Positions 23,748 through 34,400 of a stretch of 64,000 nucleotides of DNA are shown here, piece by piece. Under the pieces are notes generated by a model that was not told the origin of the DNA, did no database searches, and worked only from the letters and a program-made list of their open reading frames with translations. Position 1 is the first letter of the stretch; each line of letters begins with the position of its first letter. Location of the stretch: positions 6,127,501-6,191,500 of the forward strand of contig CAMQGK010000341.1 in NCBI GenBank assembly GCA_947000775.1. The letters run 5' to 3'. Source of the stretch: Pterois miles. Taxonomy: Eukaryota > Chordata > Actinopteri > Perciformes > Scorpaenidae. A program made the translations under genes and the position numbers.

Positions 23748-26281
23748 ATGGCAGGAGTTATCCGGAGGCTCGACGAGACTGTTGTCAACCGAATCGCTGC
23801 AGGAGAAGTTATCCAGCGTCCTGCCAACGCCGTCAAAGAAATGATTGAAAACTGGTAACTGACAAGCTACACAATACAGTTATTTTATTTTTTTTAAATA
23901 TGAGCTAATGGTAGGTGTCTGATGACTAGTGGCTTACATAACTTGCAATGGGACCAATGAATGTGACAGAATATGGCAGGAGCCACCATTGTTTACATCA
24001 CGTTTGTGGCAAAGCCGCTTATCAACAACTGTAACGTAACAGTAATAATCACGTGACACTGCGAACTGACTGGACAGTCCCACTTAAAATGAACACGGCT
24101 GTATAATAACTGCATTTTTTATGTGTGTTATAGTTTGGATGCCAAGTCCACCAACATTCAGGTGACTGTGAAAGACGGCGGACTGAAGCTCCTTCAGATT
24201 CAGGACAACGGGACTGGCATCAGGGTGGGTGACAGGGGGAGCAGGGGAGACACTCAGCTTTATTTGGGTGCTTGTGAAAGTGTCTTTGAAATTGAAACTC
24301 TCTCCCTATGTGATAACCATGTATTTAACCAAAAAGTTAAGACATAACAGAAAGGACCCGTGGGAAAGATGGTGTTTCTGCCCTCCCTAGTATTCAGTCT
24401 AATCGGGAGTCTGGTCCTTTCTGCCCCCATTAGTTTAAACTTAGTGTTTTGTTTCCCCTGTCCAGAGAGTGTGTGCACACACTACTGGTAGGTGAGACTT
24501 TCTATGTCACTGCCACTGTCTTTTAACTACACTGTATGTAGTTTTCTCTGACAAGCTGTCTGTTTTATTTCCGAGGCAGAGAGAAGATATGGAAATTGTT
24601 TGTGAGAGGTTCACCACCAGCAAACTCCAGACTTTTGAGGATCTCTCGGCTATTGCAACCTATGGATTCAGAGGAGAGGTAGAGCTCTGGAGCAGTATCA
24701 GCCTTCGGGTTACTTAATCAATTACTTGTATTACTGTAATACTTAATTAACTCACTTACATTTTGTTATGAGCACGTCACATTTGTTGTTCTTGCTTGCA
24801 GGCCCTTGCTAGCGTGAGCCATGTTGCCCATGTGACCATAACGACTAAGACAGCTGATGCCAAGTGTGCCTACAGGTATGCTAACATTTTAAATCCTAGT
24901 TCACTCATCTTGCCTCCCTTGAAGATTACATGTACATTATAATGGATATAAAGCTACATCGATTTTCTACAGAGCCAGCTACAGTGATGGCAAACTGAAA
25001 GGGCCACCCAAACCATGTGCTGGCAACCAGGGAACACAGATTCTTGTGAGTTAGTGGTAGCACATCAACTATCACAGATAAAGTATGTGGATGTTCAGAA
25101 ACCTACAATAGTTTGCTCTCCCTGCCTGCAGGTGGAGGACCTCTTCTATAATGTGTCCACCAGGAGGAAAGCTTTAAAGAGCCCAGCTGATGAGTACTCC
25201 AGGATTGTAGAGGTGGTCAGCAGGTCAGTCATCTTGGCTTTACTCCTTGTGTCTTGTAATTCCTTCTCTTTTGATGAACATCATTGTGTTTGGACAACTC
25301 ACATATTAACATTATTTTGAAGGTATGCCATACACAATTCAGGAAAAAGTTTTTCTGTCAAAAAGGTAAGATGTGCTTTCTTTTTCTTTTTGTTATGTTT
25401 CTTGAAGAAAAATGTTGCCCATGATTGGCTCCAAAACACCATTTGTCAAAAAAATAAATATTTTATATCATAGATATGGCTACAAAAATATGCTTTGTTT
25501 AAAGGAGAATATTATTTATGGTCTGTTTTTCCAGCAAGGGGAGACTGTGGCAGATGTGAGGACTCTACCCAACGCATCTGTTGTCGATAATATTCGAGGA
25601 GTTTTTGGCAATGCAGTCAGCAGGTATTAATCAACCAAGAAAGAAAAAAAAATGCTTTGATGCTTGCTGCAGTAATGTGACCTTGTCTAACCGTCACGCT
25701 GACTGCATGACCAGCTTTGTGGTATGGTTGCAGGGAGCTTATCGAAGTTGGCTGTGAGGATCAGAAACTTGCATATAAGATGAAAGGCTACATCTCTAAT
25801 GCAAATTACTCTGTCAAGAAATGCATCCTGGTCCTCTTTATCAACCGTACGTATCACAAAAAGTTACTAGACATGTGGCTCACTGGTGAAGATGATTTAA
25901 TCTTATTAGCATTTTGTTAAATGGACCTTGTGATCTGTGATGTCTCAGATCGTCTGGTGGAATCAAGTGCTTTGAAGAAAGCAATTGAGACGGTTTATGC
26001 TGCATACCTTCCCAAGAACACGCACCCTTTTCTATATCTCAGGTAACTTAACATGCATTTGTCTATCAATGCATGCTATTGTGGTTGAGTTAATTTAAGA
26101 GTCACTGGTGCTTTCTAATGACAACAGCTTGGAGATTGCTCCGCAGAATGTAGATGTGAATGTCCATCCCACCAAGCACGAGGTGCATTTCTTGCATGAA
26201 GACAGCGTCATTGAGAGTGTTCAGAAGCACGTCGAGAGCAAACTTCTGGGCTCCAACTCCTCACGCACATACTTCACTCAG
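23748..26281 (+). CDS. mlh1: mlh1 exons 1-11: GHKL ATPase and transducer lobe (residues 1-343)
   Basis: Exons 1-11 total 1029 nt (343 codons). They carry all ATP-binding motifs of the MutL family, plus the conserved NVDVNVHPTKHEVHFLHE segment in exon 11. The compact introns hold no coding content of their own. Confidence 0.97.
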
Positions 26282-29200
26282 GTATGATAATAACTGGATC
26301 CATATCTCTGTAAATATGCCGGCAATGTCACGACAAAAATAGATCTGATCTCCGGTCTCTCATTGTGGTAACATGTTTTCATTCCACCAAGAGATCACCT
26401 GCCTCTTTTACACTGTGTCAGTCTGTGGCTCTTTTGACACATACACTGCATGTTTGTGCAGACATTGCTGCCAGGACTGTCAGTCTCAGGTGGCAGTGAG
26501 GTCAAGTCCTCCAGCACTGTGGCAGAGTCTAGCGAGCGAGTCTACGCACATCAGATGGTGAGAACCGATTGTCGCGCACAGAAGCTGGACGCCTTCCTCC
26601 AGCCGAAAGAGAAGCCGCCACCTGACCCTGAACCAGCTGGTCCCAGCGGCAGGGAGGCTGCGACCAAAACCACCCTGTCTGGCAGGGTAGAGATGGAGGA
26701 GCCCGATGATGCAGACATGTTGGAGGCCCTGGCTGAGCAGGAAGCGGAGATGCCAAAGGGTGACGAAGACAACAGTGTTCAAAGGTGAAAAAAATAACCA
26801 TCCCAGTACCACATTGGGTCATTATGTGCATTCAGCAGAGGATTAAGGACACAGAGAGAACCATCATGATTAATCCGGATTAGATCAGGACAGGTCTTGA
26901 TATATGATTGCCAGCAAATATGAACATTGACCGGCAGCAGATGAGTTGCGTAAAAGGGCAGGAAGAAGAATGTAATAACAAACGTGTATCGTCCCTTATG
27001 AATGACGTAATCATCCTCTGGGCCAATCAGTGACAAAAGTCACCTTGCGTTTACCTGCTGCTGACCTTATATTAGCTGGTTTTAAAGCTCCACCTGTCAG
27101 TATTTTGTCATTACAGCTTACACTGATGAAGCCACAAAGAATTATCACCCTCCACTGCTTTTATCAGACTTTTTATTTTAGTTTAGGCAAACAAATTGAC
27201 ACTAAGTTTTACTACTCTCATTCATCCAGTTTTCTGCCAAAAGGTTTTGATAAACCTAATTTAGGTGAAGAAGTCAAGCAGCTGAAAGTGATAATTCATC
27301 CTTAAAATGACCATTTGTGTGTCAGTTACTCACTACTTGTTATCTTTGTTGTTGAGGACAACTTATGGCACGCCTCCACGGTGACCGGAAAACGGAGCAA
27401 ATCCTTGATGAATTGGAGTAAACTGCGGCCAGGTTTAACAGCAGCAAAACTACATCAAAAATCCATTTGCAAATCTCACGCAACGAGTGCAGTATAATCC
27501 ACGTCTCTTGTATCCAACCCTATGCTCAGTACTTCCTGTACACTTGCATTTTCGCCAAAATCGAACTATTTAAAGTTTAAAAACACTTCCGCAATTATGT
27601 CTCACGTACGCGCATGCGCGCTGCGGCTCCGTAGAGGACGTCTTTAAACCCTGACAGTACTCACAGTAGTTGGTAGAAACTAAAAACTAGCGGAAGAGAG
27701 GGTGAATGTTGGAGTTACATTCATCAGATGGTTGGAAACACTGCTCCAAATAAATGCTAATGTTGCGCTGTGTCTAATATATGTGTGAACAGGCAATTAT
27801 TTGCTAACTTTTGCTATTTTTCACAAAGCATATGGCAAGCTTATGGTCATCAAATTGTGGATTTCCTCTGCCCCCTTGTGGCTGTGAATATAATTTATGC
27901 TGCCTTGGCTTATCAAGTACTTGTTGCTTTTATTGTGGTAGGACAATACATATCTGCCACCCAATAAAGTGTGTGATTACCGTAAATGCACAAACATTTC
28001 ACAGCCCATTAAGTCGTATAGTCTGTCCATTGTAAGATGGTGTGAGTTATTGTCTGGAGAGTAGAAGTGTCTGTAATCATGCAGTGTACTGTAGGCTGGA
28101 AGTGTGACAGCAGTGTGTGTGTGTGTGTGTGTGTGTTTTTGAGCTAGAAAGCGACCCAGGAAAGAGCAGCAGCAGCAGAATGAAGAAGAGGAGGACCTGA
28201 CGGCTGCAGCCACGCCAAAGAGACGAGTCATAAAACTGACCAGCATCAAAGAGCTCAGAGCTGAGATCACTGCGAACACACACAAAGGTAAACAGAATAT
28301 GCATCGCCAGCTATTCCAGCTAAACTGTGACATTTTTCACAAGTAACTCCACTCTCTTTCACAGTGATTTGACTTTCTGCTCCAGGCCACAGCTCATCTC
28401 CATAATGAGTGTCATGCAACTTAATGTCACATCATGCATCCTCTTGTGTGGATCACACCTCCTCTGGAGTTGTTTGAGCAAACTCAAAATAGATCAAACA
28501 GGGGTTTTTTTTTTCCACTTTTTCATGCAATATTGTATGTACATATTTTCTCCAGGTCTTCAAGAAATGCTGCAGAATCACTCATTTGTGGGCTGCGTCA
28601 ATCCTCAGTGGACTCTGATCCAACATCACACCAAACTGTACCTGCTCAACACCACCAAACTAAGGTCAGGAAACACACACTGTTATATTAAGTTGTTTCA
28701 ACCTGCTGCTTTTATGTCTCATTTCACTCTTTTGTTTCTGCTGCAGCCAGGAGCTCTTCAACCAAATACTCATCTATGACTTTGGGAACTTTGGCGTATT
28801 AAGACTATCTGTGAGTAAAGTCTAGATTGTGAATGGTTAGTGTATACTGTACAGGTTATGATGTTTATGGCTGATTATGTTCCTTCAGACACCAGCTCCA
28901 CTTTATGACCTGGCCATGTTGGCTCTGGACTCTGAGGAGAGTGGTTGGACAGAAGAGGATGGTCCTAAAGAAAGCCTGGCTCAGTACATTGTGGACTTCC
29001 TGAAGAAGAAAACTGAGATGCTGGAGGATTACTTTTCCATGGAGATAGACCAGGTCAGTTGGAATAGTGTGGTGTTGTTTCCAGTTAGATTTTTGCTGCC
29101 AAAATGTGACATTATCAGTAAAATTATCTGTAAAACTGAGCTTTGTGTATTGTAGGAAGGAAATCTAACAGGGCTGCCGTTACTCCTCGACAAGTACATC

Positions 29201-29735
29201 CCGGTGATGGAGGGTCTCCCCATGTTCATCCTGCGCCTGGCCACTGAGGTGAACTTTTCGCAGCTTTGGCCTCATTTATGACGAGATTCTGGAAACACAA
29301 ACGTTATATGAAAGCGTTTGCTTGGTGGTGTTGTGTAGGTGAACTGGGACAATGAAAAGGAGTGCTTCAGAGACTTCAGTAAGGAGTGCAGCATGTTCTA
29401 CTCCATCAGGAAGCACTACATCCTGGAGGCTGAACTGGGAGAGGAGCAGGTATGAAGCAACACCACACACATTTAACACAATGCTAGAGAGATATACACA
29501 TTTTAACTTCCTTCGCTTTACAATTACATTAATGACAGAGAGATTAACTCACTAGTGTGATGTGCAATGCTTGTTTCAGGCTTCTGAGGTGAACTCGTGG
29601 CGTTGGAAGGTTGAACACGTCATCTTCAAAGCTTTCCGAACCCTCTTCAGTCCTCCAAAGAACTTCAGTGAGGATGGTACTGTGCTGCAGATCGCCAACT
29701 TACCTGATCTCTACAAAGTGTTTGAGAGGTGCTAA
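23748..29735 (+). CDS. mlh1: DNA mismatch repair protein Mlh1, 19 coding exons
   Basis: Exons: 23748-23854, 24134-24224, 24580-24678, 24802-24875, 24973-25045, 25132-25223, 25323-25365, 25535-25623, 25734-25846, 25949-26042, 26128-26281, 26462-26784, 28148-28287, 28556-28664, 28747-28810, 28889-29053, 29156-29248, 29339-29449, 29580-29735. The total is 729 residues plus stop (human 756). Lengths of exons 2-11 and 14-17 equal the human ones as I remember them. GHKL ATPase motifs are intact: Glu31 and Asn35 in KEMIENC, DNGTGI at 60-65, YGFRGE at 94-99. The S5-like lobe follows, then a variable linker (exons 12-13), then the dimerisation domain ending FERC. As MutL-alpha with Pms2 the protein relays mismatch recognition to strand incision in the nucleus, and with Mlh3 it acts in meiotic crossover. 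The start MAGVIRRLDE lacks the extra SFV of the human N-terminus. Confidence 0.98.
26462..29735 (+). CDS. mlh1: mlh1 exons 12-19: linker and C-terminal dimerisation domain (residues 344-729)
   Basis: Exon 12 (323 nt, against 371 in human as remembered) and exon 13 (140 nt) encode a divergent acidic, Pro-rich linker with a QQQQ stretch and a basic TPKRR run. Exons 14-19 return to strong conservation (NHSFVGCVNPQWTL, LYLLNTTKL, PLLLDKYIPVMEGLP, SIRKHYILE) and end in LPDLYKVFERC. In yeast Mlh1 the terminal FERC contributes to the partner endonuclease site. Confidence 0.97.
26785..28147 (+). other. mlh1: mlh1 intron 12, largest intron of the gene
   Basis: 1.36 kb. The part at about 27,030-27,700 resembles an interspersed fish repeat and includes a CpG-rich patch near 27,605-27,645 (tacgcgcatgcgcgctgcgg). 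A (GT)12 run abuts the 3' splice site. Confidence 0.6.
28113..28136 (+). repeat. (GT)12 microsatellite next to mlh1 exon 13 acceptor
   Basis: Perfect dinucleotide run ending 11 nt before exon 13. Only 'ttttgagctag' separates the two, so the tract takes the place of an ordinary polypyrimidine tract. Confidence 0.95.
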
Positions 29736-29798
29736 ATCTTATCATCAAATTAACCGAACGTGATGCACTTTTATACTTTACGTAACCTTTGTTCTGTA

Positions 29799-29804
29799 AA
29801 TAAA
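29799..29804 (+). terminator. mlh1: mlh1 polyadenylation signal AATAAA
   Basis: Canonical AATAAA 64 nt after the stop codon, implying a very short 3' UTR. Confidence 0.8.
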
Positions 29805-29829
29805 TACTTTGAATGACATGCTCAGATGT

Positions 29830-30765
29830 TTGTCTTTGTGAGTGAAAACTCATATTCCATGATGTCACAGGAAATCCCTGTTCTGAATAACCTATTTAAA
29901 TGTGCCAAGGCTACACATGTTTTTCTAAAAGCAAGACTTGGGACCTGCAGCCAGGAAAAATAGAATCAGGTCACGAGTCCCATGAGGATACCTAAAATGT
30001 GCCAGCACACTAGCTTGACTTTTATTACAGCTACATTTTCCACGTCAATATGAGACATGTGGGCTGTGGAGGGACCAGAGCTCAGTATGAAGGAAATTAA
30101 CACCGCAACTTACAGTATGTTTCCAAATACCTTATGGACAATTACAAATCTGCAACACCTATAAGCCTGGAAAATTTAGTAAATAAAGGAAACCTGCAAA
30201 ACTATTTCCATGACTTGTGTTGTAGTAGCTGCATCTCTTTATTCCAGTCATATAAGCAAAGTCTAACTAAAACCAAACAGTTGAGATTTAAAATGCAAAC
30301 TGAATTTCAAATGGCCTTGGCTTTACCTACACTGACTCAAAACTGCAACTAAACAAGTGAGATTCAATCCTCACACACATGTATTGTATATAGCAAACCA
30401 AGGCTACAAATGAACAATAACACTGACTCGAAAACTAGAATTACCGCTTCTCTGTTGTATGCCTCCACCAACCAGACAAGTTATAGATTACATCTATGTC
30501 TGTACAAAATGTCATCACTTCATCATTTAATGCTATAAGACAATTGTGTAACATTGTCATAATTAGCGTAAATTCTTGAGTTATGGCCAAAACTGTGCCA
30601 GAAGAAATTCCCTCCAGGTGTTCCTGAAATATCGCTTTCACAAAAATGTACCAGATATACGGACAACCCGAAAACATATTGCCTCCGGCCACAGCTGTCA
30701 CTGAAGTAGAGACAATAGTAAAAAGCTAAACCGCATCATGAAAAAGAAAAGATTCAGATTGCATA
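29830..30765. other. convergent intergenic gap between mlh1 and lrrfip2
   Basis: About 0.95 kb between the two opposed polyadenylation signals. It contains a repeat at about 30,437-30,705 and nothing coding. Confidence 0.6.
30437..30705 (-). repeat. interspersed repeat, minus-oriented copy
   Basis: The reverse complement reads 'gtgatgacattttgtacaga' then 'aacttgtctggttggtggag'. The same order of blocks occurs on the plus strand at 32,330-32,690 ('gatgacattttggacataca', 'aacttgactggttggcggac'). Confidence 0.75.
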
Positions 30766-30769
30766 CACA

Positions 30770-31465
30770 ATTCTGTAAATTACACATTTATTTCCAAGAA
30801 ATCTTTTAAATATTTGAAAAAAATTCAATGAAACCGCAGCAGACACAGTTGGTTCTACATATTTTCAAATAATGACTGCACTTTTTTAAATACATCTTCT
30901 GTACCTGTTAAAATGATTATTGTTTCATTGAGCGGTGCGGACCCCCAGTCTCCTAGTGTGAAAAGGCACTTCACTGTGTGAGGGGAAGCTGGGAAGGTGC
31001 GAGGCCGGAGCAGCCGTGAGGGTTGAATAGTTTAAAAGCATCATTATACTCATTCATGCAACTTATCAAAAACAAAACAAACAAAAAAAAACAACAACAA
31101 AAGAAAGTACAGCCAAGCACCCCGCCAGAGAGACAAAATCTCGTGGATAACATGATGTAGTACAAAGCGCTGAAAAATTAAGCAGTGACGAGAGAAATTT
31201 CCTCAGATTCATCTCCCAGCAACTTTAGAGTTTTATTAGTTAAGATTCTGAGTCATTCCTCCAAAAACACTGCCAGACAAAATCAACGCTTTTAGAAAAA
31301 GACAGTCCAGTTTGTCGCCTGTGCTACACATTTTTTTTAAGTGTTTTGGTTAGCTACAAATCTTAAAGTGTTACAGCTAAAAATGGAAATGTGCTCCAGA
31401 CGCAATATGGCAGTCAGAGGTCTGAGGTGCGAGTTTAAGGGCTTCTGTGGTGATGCTGCCTTGCC
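30770..31465 (-). other. lrrfip2: lrrfip2 3' UTR with polyadenylation signal
   Basis: A reverse-strand AATAAA is at the complement of 30,787-30,792, about 675 nt beyond the stop. A second TTTATT near 31,232 could give a shorter form. End positions inferred. Confidence 0.6.
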
Positions 31466-34400
31466 TCACTGCTGTGACAGAAGGGCATTCCTGTTGGCCT
31501 TCATCTTCTCAAGGCGCTTTACTAGGTGGTTGTTGGTCATCTCCATCTCCTCGATCTTATCCAGAGCTGTACGCAGCTGTGGGGGAACAGAGGGGAGAAG
31601 TTACATTCATCCTTCATTTCCTGTTTCATATTATTAATTTAAATTTGTGTGCTTACCTCTCTTTGAAGTTTCCGTTTTTCTGCTTTTAGTTCATCTTCTA
31701 CTTTCTCTGAGTTGTCTGCTGATGCCTTGTACCTGGACACTTGACCTTCAAGTCTGTTAATCTGGGGAAACGGACACAAAAGAGTACAAGTTAGTGACTT
31801 AGAGCCCTAAAAAGTTACAATTTGACAAGACACTTTTAAACTTACATTTTGTTCCATTGTACCCATTTCCTGTTCTGCCTTAGAAAGCTTGAATTTGTAT
31901 TCACTAATCTGTCTGTTGGCATCTCCTACAGAGAGAAAAATACCAACCAGTGAGTTTGAAAATACAACAAGTGTTCAAAAGATCTGTGTACTGATACATA
32001 ATTATAAGGCCAACTTACTTTGCATCTCAATAATGTGCAGGTCTGTACCGTTCTCCATCCTCTCCCCGTCCGTGTATGCACTGTCCATTTTTGTGTGTTT
32101 CTGTCTCTCCTCCTCCAGCTGATTCTTCAGCTTCCTGATCTGGGCCAACAGTTCATCTTTCTCTTCTGCCAACTTCCGTAGCCTGACATCTACAAAACAA
32201 GTGGAAAGTAGATTAAGCTGATGCAATTTACTGTAACGCAGCAGAAGATGCTGATTGGACAAACTGGAACATGTTCAGCAGGTTGGCATGCTAAAAATAC
32301 ACTGAAAAGTGACTGTCAGTTGTTTTTAACCCATTAATTTTTCGGGATGTCTGTACATCTGTCCACTAGGACACAAGTCAAGAACTGCTCAAATTTTAGT
32401 GGTCAAGGTCACTGTGACCTCACTTGCGTCCCATTCATGTGATATCTCAGGAATGCCTTTACTCAAATTTGGCACAAATGTCCATTTGGACTTAAGGATG
32501 AGCTGTTTAAATTTTGGTGGGACAAGGTGAAGGTCACTATGGCCTCACAAAACATGTTTTATCCATAACTCAATAATTTATGTGCTATTTATGACAATAG
32601 TGATGACATTTTGGACATACATGAGCGTAAACTGCAACTTGACTGGTTGGCGGACAGATGCAACTGCAAAGCAGTAATTCTAGTTCTCATTGCAAACTTT
32701 GTGAATACACACCTCATCAGATCAATTTGTTTAGCGTCCATGTGAACAATTCATGTGACAGAAGTAATATCGCCTGACTCACCCAGCGGGCCCTCTCCTG
32801 CAGACTCCAGCACCTGGGCGGCCTCCTGGGAGACCACAGTGATCCCTGAGGACAGAGGCTCATGGCTGACATCTCCATTAGGTGTGCCGTCTGGGATGAT
32901 GACCAGCCCATGTTTCTGGGATGAAAGAATACACGTTACTGAGGACTGGCTCCACTCTCTCTGTTGAATACTGATGTCTCTGTGACTGATGTCACTTTTT
33001 TTATGTACCGCAACCCCAATAAGTGACCACACAGACCAACAGTTGGCTACAATGAATGGATGGAAAATGTAGTAAAAAGTAAAGGGCCATTGTAAATGAT
33101 AATGATCTCTGTGACATACTGTTTGTGGATGTTAAAATGTAGGGATGCATGATATACAGCATTGGTGGCCGATATATTATTGGCCCATAAGCAAGGAAGT
33201 TATTATTATTGTTTCAGTAATTGAATTTCAGTTGACAATAAATCTAACAATGTGCAGCCCAGGGAGGTCACTCGACTTGAACCCTGGTTCTGAGTGGTGA
33301 TTTTTGCCTCTGTGCTCTCTGTGCCAGTCACTGTCTGCATGAGGGCGGGGATGAGCTCCACACACAGGACTTTGGATCAGAGAGGCCACAGCAGAGACTG
33401 AAACAGACTTGAGGTTTTTATTTTACTCGACTCTAGTAAAATACTCGAGAATCCGCCAGTGAGGGAGACCGCACAAGCAATCCCTCTGTTGACCAAGCAG
33501 AACATGATCTTGCAGGACCATGCTGCTCGCAGTCAACTCCCCGTCTCCTCTTAACCCACAGCTGGTGGGTTAGCAGCTGTACAGTGCTTGCTATGCCAAT
33601 AGTGTATCGTTATGACCAAGCTAAAAACTAACGTTACCTGTAAGTAAAAACTGAGCCTAATTACAAACAAGTAATATTACTGGTTACAAAAAACATCTCT
33701 ATTAAAAATGAGTGTACCTGCTCAACACTGAAGGCCCAAAGTTATATTAACCAAAACTTGAAGGCCCAAACTAAAGATACGTTGTTCAATTCCAAAGCGA
33801 GACGTGTCAGGATTTGTCTGATTGAAATAACTTTGTGAAATTACATGTCTCACCTTCACAAAAGCATTCTGAATCTGTTATATACACAGCAACTCTTCAC
33901 CAGTAATTTGAAACAGAACAATGTAGTCATGGTCAAGTACAGATCAACATGTCCTAAATAAGTTAAGGGAAACCAGCAAACAGTGCACACGTCATCAAGA
34001 AAATAAAATGGAAAGAAAAATAAAGAGGCAGAAGTAAAAAGTGCAACACAATAGCAGGTTTGATAGCATTAACTGGCTTTATTCCAACCAAAACGCAAAG
34101 TATAAAACATGGTTTGGGCTGACAAGTCATTCCTTCTAATCTTGTTTTTTCTGCTGGGACTTCAGGAAGACCTACCTCTCCTGCTTTGGCCTTCCCCTTG
34201 ATGTCAGCAAGCTCATCTCTGAGCTCGTCTCTCTCATTCCTAATGCAATCAAAGTACTCTTTCTGCCTCTCTAGGGCCTGGCCACACAGATGAGAAAAGA
34301 CAAGAGAGGAGAAGAGGCAGAGGAGAAGTTGGATTGACTCTGGACAGACATGCACCACTACGTGCTACAGCAAGACATCTTCCATGCACAAACATGCCCT

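Noticed and set aside
28327..28779. 150-residue plus-strand frame
   Set aside because: It runs through mlh1 intron 13 and exon 14 in a frame different from the conserved NHSFVGCVNPQWTL reading.
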